A stretch of 64,000 nucleotides of DNA. Origin: Anaerospora hongkongensis (lineage in GTDB: Bacteria; Bacillota; Negativicutes; Sporomusales; DSM-15969). The notes beneath the pieces were generated by a model. That model searched no databases and was not told where the DNA came from. It worked only from the letters and a program-made list of their open reading frames with translations. Numbering within the stretch: the stretch's first letter is position 1; the number at the start of each line of letters is the position of its first letter. Location of the stretch: positions 271,750 through 335,749 of the forward strand of contig NZ_SLUI01000004.1 in the NCBI RefSeq assembly GCF_004339805.1. The letters run 5' to 3'. This document shows, in pieces, positions 16,277-26,278 of this stretch. A program made the translations under genes and the position numbers.

Positions 16277-16360
16277 AGGCATTGCAAAGCGGCGGGCAGT
16301 TGTGTACCGGCTTTCAATGCCTGCAGGGCTTTAGCCGAAGCTGAAGCCCTTTTAGGCATT
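16277..16360 (+). promoter_or_regulatory. Structured leader in front of mfd with terminator-like hairpin
   Basis: AGGCATTG (16277-16284) can pair with CAATGCCT (16315-16322). A separate hairpin 16326-16335 / 16340-16349 (one G-U) is followed by TTTTA and lies 18 bp before the mfd ribosome site. CAATGCCT can alternatively pair with AGGCATT at 16354-16360, next to that site. This suggests attenuation or ribosome-site masking; no known riboswitch class is recognised. Confidence 0.4.
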
Positions 16361-16377
16361 TTATATAGAGGTGCGAT

Positions 16378-19300
16378 ATGCAGCATTTATTCGAATCTTT
16401 ACAGACAGATAAAACGATTAAGCAGGCTTTGGCCTGCTTTCAAGCCCGAGGAAGACAGAGCTTGGTTTATGGTATCACAGGTTCACAAAAAAGTGTGATT
16501 GCCGCAGCCGGTATGCGGGCGTCCAAGCGGCCTCTGGTAATTATTACAGCAACTAATGATAATCTTGAGCAATGGCGTACGGATTTGACGACCATGTTAC
16601 CGGATTTGCCGGTTGTTGATCTGCCGGCAGCTGATATTGTAACATTTACCGCAGCGGCGAAAAGTCTGGAGTTGACGGCGCGGCGGATGGATGTCCTGGG
16701 AAGGATGGCCCGCGGCGAACGGATTATTGTTTTAACAACGGCCGAAGGTGCTGCGCAAAAAGTATTGCCGAAACAGGAATTCTTGAATAGCCAGGTTACC
16801 TTATCCGCCACTGGAGAGATTGACCGGACGGAAATATTGGAGTCTTTGGTTAAAATCGGCTATGAGCGGGTAGACCAGGTGGACAGCAAGGGGCAGTTCA
16901 GCGTCCGCGGCGGCATAATCGACGTTTTCCCTGTTAACCGTGCACTGCCTGTTCGTATTGAATTGTTTGGCGATGAAATTGACAGTATGCGTGAATTTGA
17001 AACGGTTACGCAGCGATCGGTTGATACCGTACAGCAAGTGGATATTTTACCGGTAACCGAACCGGAACATAGCGGCAGTTTAGCAGTATTTTTGTCCTAT
17101 CTTTCTGAGCAGGGAACAGTTCTGCTCGACGAGCCGGCTCGCCTACGTGAAACGATAACCAAGGTAATTAAAGAAAATCCGGAAATTAAAAATAAGGTGT
17201 ATAACTGGCAGAACTTAATCACTGCTTCGTACCCTTATAATGTATTGTATTTTTCGCTGCTTCTGCAAAAGACTCCGTATACCGAACCTGCAGAAGTTAT
17301 TAGTATTACGGCTAAAGGGATAGCGCCCTTTCACCGGCAGATGGAATTAGTAGTGGATGAGCTGAAGAGCTGGCATGACCATCACTTTGCCACCGTCATT
17401 ATGATGTCCAGCCAGGAGCGAGCCCAGACACTGCAGCAAAATCTTATCCAGCAAGGCATTTCGGCTACCGTGTCGGAAAAACTGGACACGATCATTCCAG
17501 GGATGACTGTATTGACGGTTCGGACCCTTTCGGGCGGCTTTGAATTGCCTCAAGCCAAATTAGTTGTGATTACCGAAAAAGATATTTTTGGCCGCCAGAA
17601 AAAGCGCATGCGCCAGCGTGTGGCAAAAGATCAGCAAATCACTTATTTTCGTGATCTTAACGTAGGAGATTATGTTGTTCATGTCAGCCATGGCATCGGT
17701 AAGTATGTCGGCGTTGAGACGTTGGAAGTAGCAGGTATTCATAAAGATTACCTGCATATTCGTTATGCCGGTGAAGATAAGCTGTATGTACCTACCGACC
17801 AGGTGAATCTGCTGCAGAAATATATCGGGGCCGAGGGAGATGTACCGCGGCTGCACAAAATGGGCGGTACTGAATGGATAAAAGCAAAGACGAAAGCAAA
17901 AGCAGCTGTTGCCGATTTGGCGAAGGAATTAATTGCGCTTTATGCCGAGCGGCAAGTACTGCCTGGTTATGCATTTGAGCAGGATACACCCTGGCAGCGT
18001 GAATTCGAAGAAGCTTTTCCGTTTGAGGAGACACCGGATCAACTGACTGCTATAGGTCAGATTAAAAAGGATATGGAACAGGCCCGGCCTATGGACCGGC
18101 TGCTTTGCGGCGATGTTGGCTTCGGGAAAACCGAGGTTGCCATCCGGGCGGCATTTAAAGCTGTTATGGGAGGTAAACAGGTTGCGGTTCTGGTTCCGAC
18201 AACGGTACTGGCTCAGCAGCATTACCAGACCTTCAGCAGCCGGTTCAACGGCTTTGGACCTGCCGTCGATGTTGTCAGTCGCTTCCGCAGCACCAAAGAG
18301 CAAAAAGCAACCTTAAGCAAGGTAGCCATGGGGCAATGTGATGTCTTAATTGGCACGCACCGCTTACTGAATCAGGATGTGACGTTTAAGGATTTGGGGC
18401 TGCTCATCGTCGATGAAGAGCAGCGATTTGGTGTTGCCCAAAAAGAAAAATTAAAGCGCTGGCGCACGAATATTGATGTATTAACCCTGAGCGCTACCCC
18501 GATTCCCCGAACGCTTCACATGTCGCTGGTGGGGGCGCGGGATATGAGCATCATTGAAACACCGCCGGAAGACAGATTTCCTGTCCAAACTTATGTAGTA
18601 GAATATAGTGAAGCCATTATCCGTGATGCTATTCGGCGCGAGATGAAGCGGGGAGGACAAATTTATTTTGTTTATAACCGGGTACAATCGATTGATAAAA
18701 TTTCCGCCCGTCTCAGTGAGATGCTGCCTGATGCCCGCATTGGTGTTGCGCATGGACAAATGCCGGACGAATTGCTGGAACAGGTAATGCTGGATTTTTA
18801 TGAGGGTCATTATGATATTTTGGTTTGTACCAGTTTGATTGAAAATGGTCTGGATGTAGCGAACGCCAATACAATGATTGTCTATGATGCCGATCATTTC
18901 GGCTTGTCGCAGCTATATCAAATGCGCGGCCGGGTCGGACGTTCTCACCGGCTGGCTTTCGCGTATTTTACCTATAGGCGGGATAAAGTATTGACAGAGG
19001 TTGCTGAGAAGCGCCTCCATGCTATCAAAGAGTTTACCGAACTGGGTGCAGGTTTCAAAATTGCTATGCGCGATTTGGAAATACGGGGAGCAGGCAATAT
19101 ATTGGGTGCCCAGCAGAGCGGACATATTGTCAGTGTTGGTTTTGAAATGTACTGCCGCCTGCTGGATGAGGCAATCCACGAAACCCGGACCGGCGAGGCA
19201 TATGTGCCGCAGCCGGAGCCGATACTGGAATTTAATATTGATGCCTATCTTAGCGGTGAGTACATTACTGATGCTATGCAGAAAATTGAAATTTATCAAC

Positions 19301-19680
19301 GTATCGCTGCAGTGCGGACAGAGGAGCATGTGGCCGATTTGACGGATGAACTGATTGATCGTTTTGGCGAGCCGCCTGAGCCTGTCCTTAACTTGCTGGC
19401 AGTAGCCCGGATCAAGAATTTTGCCCGGCTGCTGGGGATGCGAACGGTACTGGAGCGCTCTGATTATGTTGAGGTTCAGTTTGCTGATAATCCGGCTGTA
19501 GATGGCCAGCGGGTGATGGAACTGCCGTTGCTGTATGCTGGCAGAGTATCTGTCCTGCCGGGACCACCGCCTGCTTTGCGGCTGAAAAAAGCCAGATTAA
19601 CAACTCCACTTTTGGAGTGGGTAATAAAAATATTTTCCGGCCTTGCCGGAAAACCCGCGAATTTGGCGGAGAAACAATAA
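16378..19680 (+). CDS. mfd: Transcription-repair coupling factor
   Basis: A 1100-residue superfamily 2 DNA translocase that removes stalled RNA polymerase at lesions and recruits UvrA. Visible parts are the UvrB-homology N-terminus, the RNA-polymerase interaction domain ([17 protein letters not shown] onward), Walker A near residue 580 (GDVGFGKTE), the DEEQ box near 678 (VDEEQRFG), helicase motifs SATPIPRT and QMRGRVGRS, and the C-terminal TRCF domain. Slightly shorter than usual (about 1150). GAGGTG precedes ATG 16378. The order fin-mfd-spoVT matches B. subtilis. Confidence 0.96.
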   Translation: MQHLFESLQTDKTIKQALACFQARGRQSLVYGITGSQKSVIAAAGMRASKRPLVIITATNDNLEQWRTDLTTMLPDLPVVDLPAADIVTFTAAAKSLELTARRMDVLGRMARGERIIVLTTAEGAAQKVLPKQEFLNSQVTLSATGEIDRTEILESLVKIGYERVDQVDSKGQFSVRGGIIDVFPVNRALPVRIELFGDEIDSMREFETVTQRSVDTVQQVDILPVTEPEHSGSLAVFLSYLSEQGTVLLDEPARLRETITKVIKENPEIKNKVYNWQNLITASYPYNVLYFSLLLQKTPYTEPAEVISITAKGIAPFHRQMELVVDELKSWHDHHFATVIMMSSQERAQTLQQNLIQQGISATVSEKLDTIIPGMTVLTVRTLSGGFELPQAKLVVITEKDIFGRQKKRMRQRVAKDQQITYFRDLNVGDYVVHVSHGIGKYVGVETLEVAGIHKDYLHIRYAGEDKLYVPTDQVNLLQKYIGAEGDVPRLHKMGGTEWIKAKTKAKAAVADLAKELIALYAERQVLPGYAFEQDTPWQREFEEAFPFEETPDQLTAIGQIKKDMEQARPMDRLLCGDVGFGKTEVAIRAAFKAVMGGKQVAVLVPTTVLAQQHYQTFSSRFNGFGPAVDVVSRFRSTKEQKATLSKVAMGQCDVLIGTHRLLNQDVTFKDLGLLIVDEEQRFGVAQKEKLKRWRTNIDVLTLSATPIPRTLHMSLVGARDMSIIETPPEDRFPVQTYVVEYSEAIIRDAIRREMKRGGQIYFVYNRVQSIDKISARLSEMLPDARIGVAHGQMPDELLEQVMLDFYEGHYDILVCTSLIENGLDVANANTMIVYDADHFGLSQLYQMRGRVGRSHRLAFAYFTYRRDKVLTEVAEKRLHAIKEFTELGAGFKIAMRDLEIRGAGNILGAQQSGHIVSVGFEMYCRLLDEAIHETRTGEAYVPQPEPILEFNIDAYLSGEYITDAMQKIEIYQRIAAVRTEEHVADLTDELIDRFGEPPEPVLNLLAVARIKNFARLLGMRTVLERSDYVEVQFADNPAVDGQRVMELPLLYAGRVSVLPGPPPALRLKKARLTTPLLEWVIKIFSGLAGKPANLAEKQ

Positions 19681-19776
19681 TTTGTCCCTGCTACAGTTAA
19701 TGAATAAATTGACGGATGGAGATATATACTATCATTGAACTCAATTGTCAAAAACTGTAGAAAAGGGGGGATACTG

Positions 19777-20343
19777 GTGAAAGCGACTGGGATAGTCAGA
19801 AGAATTGATGATCTTGGCAGAGTTGTTATACCAAAGGAAATTAGAAGAACATTACGGATTCGCGAAGGTGATCCATTAGAAATATATGTTGACCGCGAAG
19901 GTGAGGTAATATTAAAGAAGTACTCGCCTGTTGGCGAATTAGGAGACTTTGCAAAAGAGTACTGTGATTCACTTTATGAAGCTATCGGTCATATTGTCAT
20001 GATTGCTGATCGTGATAATGTGGTTGCTGTAGCTGGTGCATCGAAAAAAGAATTCCTGAATAAGCCGCTTGGTGCAGCTGTTGAGAAGGTAATGGAAGAC
20101 CGCAAGTCAGTGCTCATAAACAACCCGGGCGAATACAAGCACGGTAAGGCTTGTGTAACTGAGTGTGAAGAAGACGAGGTTTGCAAGTTTACCGCTGAAG
20201 TAATATCTCCGATTATTGTAGAAGGCGATGCCATCGGAGCAGTTATTATTTGCTCAAAACAGTCTGGTGTTCAAATGGCTGATATGGAAGTCAAACTAGC
20301 CGAAACTGCAGCAGGATTTTTAGCCAAGCAAATGTCACAATAA
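19777..20343 (+). CDS. spoVT: Stage V sporulation regulator SpoVT
   Basis: A 188-residue forespore transcription factor. The first 50 residues (GIVRRIDDLGRVVIPKEIRR) form an AbrB-type swapped-hairpin DNA-binding domain almost identical to B. subtilis SpoVT. The rest is a GAF-like domain ending ETAAGFLAKQM. I start at GTG 19777 because AAGGGGGG lies 6 bp upstream and the homologue begins there. A two-cysteine segment (ACVTECEEDEVC) in the GAF part is not in the B. subtilis protein as I recall it. In B. subtilis SpoVT tunes sigmaG genes and spore coat/germination. Confidence 0.95.
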   Translation: MKATGIVRRIDDLGRVVIPKEIRRTLRIREGDPLEIYVDREGEVILKKYSPVGELGDFAKEYCDSLYEAIGHIVMIADRDNVVAVAGASKKEFLNKPLGAAVEKVMEDRKSVLINNPGEYKHGKACVTECEEDEVCKFTAEVISPIIVEGDAIGAVIICSKQSGVQMADMEVKLAETAAGFLAKQMSQ

Positions 20344-20365
20344 TTCACGAGACAATGGTTAGTTA

Positions 20366-20393
20366 AGTAGCGGACAACGTTCGCTACTTTTCT
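20366..20393 (+). terminator. Terminator after spoVT
   Basis: AGTAGCG (20366-20372) pairs with CGCTACT (20382-20388), extended inward by GAC/GTT, followed by TTTCTATTT. Confidence 0.7.
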
Positions 20394-20520
20394 ATTTATC
20401 TTTTCCGATATGGTTCGTGCTATATTTCACTGTACCGAACAGGTAATTTTTGCTATAATATTAAATGCCTTTTTTAGCATTTATCTAAGGCGGGTTGAAC
20501 TTAGAGGGAGAGGACTGACT

Positions 20521-22125
20521 TTGAGTAAAGATACATTTTTAAGAGGTGCGTTCATTCTGACGGCGGCTGGGATCATCGTCAAAGTCATTGGTTCGGTTAA
20601 CCGTATCTTATTATCCCGCCTGCTGGGCGGTGAGGGAATAGGCCTGTATCAAATGGCTTATCCTATCTATTTACTGGCTCTTAGCGTGTCTTCCGCCGGT
20701 ATTCCTGTCGCGATATCCATTATTGTTGCCGAGAAAATTGCCCGTAGTGATTATCGGGGAGCGAACCGCGTATTTCGCATTTCCCTGTTTGTTCTGGCGA
20801 TTACCGGTATTCTGTTCACTTTTCTTCTTTATTTCGGTGCCGGGTGGCTGATTGAACACCACTTTGTACGCGATTCGCGTGCCTATTACGCGATTGCTGC
20901 TCTTTCCCCCGCGATTTTTTTCGTGACCGTACTGTCGAGCTACCGCGGCTATTTCCAGGGGCTGCAGATGATGACGCCAACAGCAGTTTCGCAGATCTTT
21001 GAACAATTGCTGCGCGTTATTACGATGATTGTGTTTGCGTATATGCTGCTGCCGTACGGATTAGAATATGCTGCGGCCGGGGCGAGCTTTGGTGCCGGTC
21101 CGGGTGCTGCCGCGGGACTGCTGGTGCTCTTGTATTACTACTGGAAACAGCGCCACGTAAGGCAGTACCAGATTGATACGCAGCCTGATTTGAAGCAGGA
21201 ATCCAGTTACAGTATTGTTTCGCGTATTGTGAAACTGGCCCTGCCGGTTTCCTTAGCCAATATTATGCTGCCTGTTGTTTCGAATATCGACCTGCTGATT
21301 GTTCCTGCCCGGCTGGAAGCGGCGGGCTACACGGTAGAACAGGCTACGGAATTATTCGGTTATCTTACCGGGATGGCAGTAGCTTTAATTAACCTGCCGA
21401 CAATCTTAACAGCCTCCCTTGCCGCCAGCCTGGTGCCGGCAGTTTCGGAAGCATTTACCCTTGGTGACAGGCAGCGCATTTTTCAGCGGACTGCTACGGC
21501 TATGCGGATATCGAACTTTATTACCATCCCGGCTTTTGCCGGAATGTGCCTATTGGCAACACCAATTTCGCAAATGCTCTATGGAACACCCAATGCCGGT
21601 GTATCGATTGCCATCCTTTCCGTGGGGATTGTGCTGCTTGGCATTCACCAAGTCACTACCGGCGTTCTGCAAGGGCTTGGGCATACGGCTATTCCATTGA
21701 TTAATATGGTAGTATCTGCTGTTGTTAAAGTAATACTAAGCTGGTGGCTGACCGCTATCCCCAGCTTAGGCATAAAAGGCGCAGCATGGGCTACCAATGC
21801 CGACTTTGGCGTGGCCGCACTCTTAAATATGTATTTTGTTTACCGCTATATCGGTTTTAGTATTAATATAAAAGACACGGTGAAGACTGTTATTGCGACT
21901 ATAACGATGGGGGCCGCCGTATTGCTGACTTATGATACCGTGATGACCCACACTTTCCACAATACGCTGTCCACCCTGATCGCGATCGTTGTCGGCGGCA
22001 GTGTTTACGGTATTGTATTGCTGATGGTTGGCGGCATTAGCGAGCGGGACATTGAACGGATGCCTCGCATTGGCGGCAAAGTGGTTGCAGTGCTGCAAAA
22101 AGTCGGTCTGTTGAGGAGAAAGTAA
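20521..22125 (+). CDS. spoVB: Stage V sporulation protein B, MATE/MviN-type flippase
   Basis: A 534-residue polytopic protein with about 14 hydrophobic helices, of the MOP exporter superfamily. The N-terminus (KDTFLRGAFILTAAG, GGEGIGLYQMA, SSAGIPVAIS) and LSSYRGYFQGLQMM track B. subtilis SpoVB closely. SpoVB-type proteins are needed for spore cortex, probably by flipping lipid-linked peptidoglycan precursor; the related YabM sits at this place in B. subtilis. I chose TTG 20521 because AGAGGGAGAGG lies just upstream and the homologue begins there. It ends 1 bp before yabN. Confidence 0.93.
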   Translation: MSKDTFLRGAFILTAAGIIVKVIGSVNRILLSRLLGGEGIGLYQMAYPIYLLALSVSSAGIPVAISIIVAEKIARSDYRGANRVFRISLFVLAITGILFTFLLYFGAGWLIEHHFVRDSRAYYAIAALSPAIFFVTVLSSYRGYFQGLQMMTPTAVSQIFEQLLRVITMIVFAYMLLPYGLEYAAAGASFGAGPGAAAGLLVLLYYYWKQRHVRQYQIDTQPDLKQESSYSIVSRIVKLALPVSLANIMLPVVSNIDLLIVPARLEAAGYTVEQATELFGYLTGMAVALINLPTILTASLAASLVPAVSEAFTLGDRQRIFQRTATAMRISNFITIPAFAGMCLLATPISQMLYGTPNAGVSIAILSVGIVLLGIHQVTTGVLQGLGHTAIPLINMVVSAVVKVILSWWLTAIPSLGIKGAAWATNADFGVAALLNMYFVYRYIGFSINIKDTVKTVIATITMGAAVLLTYDTVMTHTFHNTLSTLIAIVVGGSVYGIVLLMVGGISERDIERMPRIGGKVVAVLQKVGLLRRK

Positions 22126-22126
22126 A

Positions 22127-23623
22127 ATGTCAGAAATGCTGCAAACAAATGCAATAACGGGAGCGGTCACCATTGTTGGTCTGGGACCGGGCTCCTTCAA
22201 CCTGCTTACTGTCGAGACCTGGGATATTCTGCGTGCAAGCAAGTCTGTTTTTTTGCGTACAGCAAAGCATCCTACCGTAGAGGAACTGCGCCGCCGGGAA
22301 GTATTATTTTCCAGTTATGATTATTTATATGAAGAAAAAGCTGATTTTGAGGAAGTGTATCACTCAATAGCCGTTGACGTTATCGAGCGGGCTGCAAAGG
22401 GCGAGCAAGTGGTTTATGCTGTTCCGGGCAGCCCTCTGGTAGCAGAAAGAACGGTAGGTCTTGTTCGGCAAATGGCTGCTGTACGGCAGGTACCAGTGCG
22501 GATTATTCCCGGGATGAGTTTTCTGGAGGTATTGTACGCCAGGCTGGAAATCGATCCAATCAGCGGTATCACCGTGCTGGACAGTGCCGATATTGATCAG
22601 CTGCCGCGAGGCATCAACACGGCGCTAATTGTTACGCAGGTATACAGCGGGCAGGTGGCATCCGAGGCAAAGCTGGCTTTAATGGAACTGCTGCCTGATG
22701 ATTATGAGGTGCTGCTGATTCGCAATCTGAGTCTCGAAGATGAGGAAATAAGGCCGATTGCCTTATACGAACTGGACCGGCAAAGTGATATTGACCATCT
22801 TACCAGTTTGTACGTACCGGCGCGGGAACATCGGGCTGCTGAATTTTCCCTTGACCCGTTAATCGGGGTTATGGCACAACTCCGCAGCCCTGATGGCTGC
22901 GTGTGGGATTTGAAGCAGACCCATGCCTCGCTCAGGCGCTATATCGTGGAAGAAGTGTATGAAGTATTAGAGGCTATTGATAACGAAGATGCAGAGGCCT
23001 TGTGCGAAGAACTGGGGGACGTATTGCTGCAGCTGGTTTTTCATGCCCGGATCGCCGAAGAGTGCGGCGCTTTTACCATGCAGGATGTAGTTGATGAGGT
23101 GACCGGCAAGATGATTCGCCGGCACCCGCATGTTTTTGGCAGTATAACTGTACAGGATGCGGCGGAGGTTGTACTCAACTGGGATCAAATAAAACAGAAG
23201 GAAAAAGGAGCAGCACGCAAATCGGTGCTTGATGGGGTTTCGCCTGGACTGCCCAGTTTAATGCGCTCTTTTAAAATTCAGGCAAAAGCCGCTAAAGTTG
23301 GTTTTGACTGGAATAATATCGGACCGGTTTGGGACAAACTAGTAGAAGAGTGGCAAGAATTAAAAGAAGCGGTTACGGTAGGTGATAAAGAAGCGACAGA
23401 AGGTGAATTTGGTGATTTCCTTTTCGCTGCTGTCAATTTGGCCCGTTTTCTCCAAATTGAACCTGAGACAGCGCTTAACCGAACTAATAATAAATTTATC
23501 AATCGTTTTTCCTATATTGAAGGCAAAGTGAAGCAGCTTGGATTAGCCTGGAAAGACCTGGACCTTGCTAAGCTTGATGAATTCTGGGATGAAGCCAAGG
23601 CTTTGGAAAGAAAAAAACAGTAA
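22127..23623 (+). CDS. yabN: Tetrapyrrole methylase / MazG fusion YabN
   Basis: A 498-residue two-domain protein. Residues about 10-220 form a SAM-dependent tetrapyrrole (corrin/porphyrin) methylase-type domain with VGLGPGSFNLLT. Residues about 245-498 form a MazG nucleoside-triphosphate pyrophosphohydrolase with VEEVYEVLEAI and EELGDVLLQLVFHARI metal motifs, and a second MazG-like repeat (EFGDFLFAAVNLARF). MazG cleaves non-canonical NTPs; the methylase domain's substrate in this fusion is unknown. It directly follows spoVB, as yabN follows yabM in B. subtilis. Confidence 0.93.
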   Translation: MSEMLQTNAITGAVTIVGLGPGSFNLLTVETWDILRASKSVFLRTAKHPTVEELRRREVLFSSYDYLYEEKADFEEVYHSIAVDVIERAAKGEQVVYAVPGSPLVAERTVGLVRQMAAVRQVPVRIIPGMSFLEVLYARLEIDPISGITVLDSADIDQLPRGINTALIVTQVYSGQVASEAKLALMELLPDDYEVLLIRNLSLEDEEIRPIALYELDRQSDIDHLTSLYVPAREHRAAEFSLDPLIGVMAQLRSPDGCVWDLKQTHASLRRYIVEEVYEVLEAIDNEDAEALCEELGDVLLQLVFHARIAEECGAFTMQDVVDEVTGKMIRRHPHVFGSITVQDAAEVVLNWDQIKQKEKGAARKSVLDGVSPGLPSLMRSFKIQAKAAKVGFDWNNIGPVWDKLVEEWQELKEAVTVGDKEATEGEFGDFLFAAVNLARFLQIEPETALNRTNNKFINRFSYIEGKVKQLGLAWKDLDLAKLDEFWDEAKALERKKQ

Positions 23624-23654
23624 TTTTTGGTAAAGGCAGAAGGAATAAAATTAT

Positions 23655-23675
23655 GAATAGCGAATATGCTATTCG
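23655..23675 (+). promoter_or_regulatory. Palindrome upstream of hup
   Basis: GAATAGC (23655-23661) and GCTATTC (23668-23674) form an exact inverted repeat about 30 bp before the hup start. It could be a protein-binding site or a small RNA hairpin. Confidence 0.35.
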
Positions 23676-23703
23676 TAATGTTTCTGACAAGGAGGATATA
23701 TTT

Positions 23704-23979
23704 GTGAATAAAACTGAACTGGTGACCAGTGTTGCTGAAAAAGCCGATATGACTAAGAAAGACGCTGAAAAAGCGGTTAATGCCATTTTTGCCAGCATTG
23801 AGGATGCTTTGTCGAATGATGACAAAGTACAAATTATTGGCTTTGGTACCTTTGAAGTGAAAACACGTGAAGAAAGAAAAGGCCGTAACCCACAAACCGG
23901 CAACGAAATCACGATTCCCGCTTCTAAAAACCCTGTTTTTAAAGCCGGCAAAGGCTTCAAAGACGCAGTTAACAAATAA
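23704..23979 (+). CDS. hup: DNA-binding protein HU
   Basis: A 91-residue nucleoid protein. It has the normal HU length and the signature GFGTFEVKTREERKGRNPQT with the DNA-binding beta-arm, then PASKNPVFKAGKGFKDAVN. GTG 23704 was chosen for AAGGAGG 7 bp upstream and because it gives the standard HU length. It lies directly after yabN, where yabO (rqcP) is found in B. subtilis. Confidence 0.97.
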   Translation: MNKTELVTSVAEKADMTKKDAEKAVNAIFASIEDALSNDDKVQIIGFGTFEVKTREERKGRNPQTGNEITIPASKNPVFKAGKGFKDAVNK

Positions 23980-23998
23980 TTTATATTAGGACAAGCTA

Positions 23999-24028
23999 AG
24001 CCTCAGGCCTAACGGCCTGAGGCTTTTA
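23999..24028 (+). terminator. Terminator after hup
   Basis: GCCTCAGGCC / GGCCTGAGGC stem (24000-24009 with 24014-24023), TAAC loop, TTTT tail. Confidence 0.92.
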
Positions 24029-24054
24029 ATCTGATTTGGAGCAGGAGAATCGCC

Positions 24055-24321
24055 ATGATCAGTCTCAGCATACTATTCATTTGGAATATAGCTGCCTTTT
24101 GTCTGGTAGCTCTTGATAAAAAACGGGCCAGGAAAAAAGAACGGCGCATCCGCGAGAGAACGCTGTTCCTGTGGGCGCTTTGCCTGGGAGCAGCAGGAGT
24201 GCTGGCCGGTATGTATATGTTTCGTCATAAGACGAAACATTTGTCATTTGTTATCGGCATTCCAGTGCTGGGAATTCTTAATATTGCCTGTATATGGCTT
24301 GCGTGGAAGCTGGGGCAATAG
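24055..24321 (+). CDS. DUF1294 family membrane protein
   Basis: An 88-residue protein with about three hydrophobic helices. The family signature is present: WNIAAFCLVALDKKRARK followed by RIRERTLFLWALCLGAAG and MYMFRHKTKH. Function of DUF1294 is unknown. It follows the hup terminator and faces the convergent kinase gene. Confidence 0.85.
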   Translation: MISLSILFIWNIAAFCLVALDKKRARKKERRIRERTLFLWALCLGAAGVLAGMYMFRHKTKHLSFVIGIPVLGILNIACIWLAWKLGQ

Positions 24322-24343
24322 TTGTAAGCAGGCTGACTGACAC

Positions 24344-26119
24344 TTATTCAGCAGGCAGCGTCACAATAAAAGTAGTCCCTTTATCAATTTCACTTTTCAC
24401 ACTTACCAAACCGTTCATGCTGTTTACCAAATGCTTAACGATTGACAAGCCTAGACCGGTTCCGCCTGCCGCCCGTGCTCTGGTGCGGTCAACACGGTAA
24501 AAACGCTCAAAGATACGGGGTAAATCCTGATCAGGAATACCGGGGCCGCTGTCTTTGATGACAATGAGCACCTGTTTTCCCTCCAACCACCAGTTAACCG
24601 TAATTTGGCCACCCGGCGGGGTATACTTAATCGCATTATCCAAAAGATTGATACACACTTGGCGGAGGTAATCGGCATTGGCGATAGCAATGGCAGCGGT
24701 GTCAGGCGGATTGATTTGTAAAGTGTGCTGTTTTTCTTCTAATTGAGGGGTAAGGCGGCGGATCACTGACTCCAATACCTGCTTGATGTCAATCGGCTCT
24801 AATTGCAGCTGGCGGTCTTCACTCGACTCTAAGCGTGCTAACTGCAATAGATCCTGTACCAGCCGATGCATGCGGTCGGCTTCGGTAAGAATAATGGTGA
24901 CAAACTTTTCGCTTGTAACCGGGTCCTGGAGGGCACCGCATAAGAGTGTTTCGGCAAAGCCCTTAATAGAGGTTAACGGTGTACCTAATTCATGAGAGGC
25001 ATTAGCGACAAACTCTGCCTGTTTTTCGCGCAATTCCTGCAAGGCTGTAATATCATGAAATACTGCCAGTACTCCCGAGTTCTCACTATTTAAAGCAATA
25101 ATCGGGGCCAGGAATACCTGAAAAATTCGCTTTTTCCCATACCGGCTGGTTTTTAGCGTAATCAAACGTGATTCACCGGCAGTTACCGCTTCTTTTGCTG
25201 CCGTATCCAGCAAACTGGAGCCGATAACTTGCAGGTTATGCTGACCTAGCATAACGGCAGTTAAGCCGAAAAAGTCATTAGCTTGCTTATTAGTCGTTGT
25301 TACCCGCCCATAACGGTCCATAAGAATAACGGCATTATCCATGTGGGACAGAATTAATTCAAATTTTGTTTTTTCTGTTAGGATTTCCTTGACCTTATCA
25401 TCCAGATTCGCTGCTAAGGTATTGAGGGTATGTGCCAGGATTTCAACTTCATCCCCTGTTTTCAGATATACCCGCGCCGCCAGCTGTCCTTCACTCATTT
25501 GATGGGCTACGGTAGTAATTTCTTCAATAGGAGCGGTAAATTTACGGGCGAGGCGGAGGCTGACAAGCACGGCAATAGCCGATGTCAGGACAAATGCGGC
25601 GATCAGCACATTGCGCAAACGGTTAAAGGCTTCTTCAATCGGTGCTAGGGTAGTTGAGACACGCACGACGCCGGTAGCGACACCATCCTGTTTCATCGGA
25701 ATCGCGATGTACAGCATATTTTTGCTTAAGGTGGCACTGTAGCGCATGGCTTGTCCGGTTGTGCCATATAACGCTGCGTGTACTTCCGGACGGTCAAAAT
25801 GATTATCCATTAGTGCTGGGTTTTCCCAGGAGTCGGCTAAAACTGTGCCGCTGGTATTAATGATGGTAATCCGCAATTCAATCTGGGCGCTTACTGCTTT
25901 AATTTTACTGTCAATAGCTGCGGTGGTATTGGAGTTGCTTACCTGTGTTTCTACCAGCTCTTCGACTACCAGCGCCTGCTGAACAAGATGTGCCGTTAAG
26001 CTTTCTATGGTATACTGGTAGAAGTGCCATAAGACATAAGAACCGAAAGTGAGCAAGGTCAGTAAAATTAATACTAAGAATGAGGCAATCAGCCTTGTGC
26101 GTATACCTGAACTAAACAT
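24344..26119 (-). CDS. PhoR/WalK-like sensor histidine kinase
   Basis: A 591-residue two-component kinase. TM1 (about 8-30), an extracytoplasmic sensor of about 140 residues, TM2 (about 171-190), HAMP (about 191-245), PAS (about 255-360), HisKA with His376 in SHELGTPLTS (usually SHELRTPL) and a HATPase domain with NLLDNAIKYTP, DSGPGIP and GGTGLGLSI. I start at CAT 26117-26119, 7 bp after AAAGGGGG. No response regulator lies beside it. It is divergent from a PHO-box operon and near pstSCA, so a phosphate-sensing PhoR role is likely but inferred. Confidence 0.88.
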   Translation of the reverse strand: MFSSGIRTRLIASFLVLILLTLLTFGSYVLWHFYQYTIESLTAHLVQQALVVEELVETQVSNSNTTAAIDSKIKAVSAQIELRITIINTSGTVLADSWENPALMDNHFDRPEVHAALYGTTGQAMRYSATLSKNMLYIAIPMKQDGVATGVVRVSTTLAPIEEAFNRLRNVLIAAFVLTSAIAVLVSLRLARKFTAPIEEITTVAHQMSEGQLAARVYLKTGDEVEILAHTLNTLAANLDDKVKEILTEKTKFELILSHMDNAVILMDRYGRVTTTNKQANDFFGLTAVMLGQHNLQVIGSSLLDTAAKEAVTAGESRLITLKTSRYGKKRIFQVFLAPIIALNSENSGVLAVFHDITALQELREKQAEFVANASHELGTPLTSIKGFAETLLCGALQDPVTSEKFVTIILTEADRMHRLVQDLLQLARLESSEDRQLQLEPIDIKQVLESVIRRLTPQLEEKQHTLQINPPDTAAIAIANADYLRQVCINLLDNAIKYTPPGGQITVNWWLEGKQVLIVIKDSGPGIPDQDLPRIFERFYRVDRTRARAAGGTGLGLSIVKHLVNSMNGLVSVKSEIDKGTTFIVTLPAE

Positions 26120-26190
26120 GGCAACCCCCTTTAATACCTCATATGCTCCTATCTTACAGCTATGGTACAAAAAAAGAAAGCTGAAAAACT

Positions 26191-26244
26191 TTAACAACTG
26201 ATTAACAACTACTTAACAAATGCTCGTTTTGCTTTTGCTACAAT
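26191..26244 (+). promoter_or_regulatory. PHO-box promoter of the glycosyltransferase/phospholipase operon
   Basis: TTAACA at 26191, 26202 and 26213, all exact and exactly 11 bp apart. TACAAT (-10) at 26239 starts 26 bp after the third repeat. This is the arrangement of PhoP-activated promoters in Firmicutes and is shared with the pstS and pstC promoters in this window. Confidence 0.85.
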
Positions 26245-26278
26245 GAAGATGAGCTGAAAATAAGGAGAGGGTGACGAG

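Noticed and set aside
16247..16498. 83-codon open frame across the mfd start
   Set aside because: It overlaps the mfd N-terminus and the structured leader; no ribosome site or family match.
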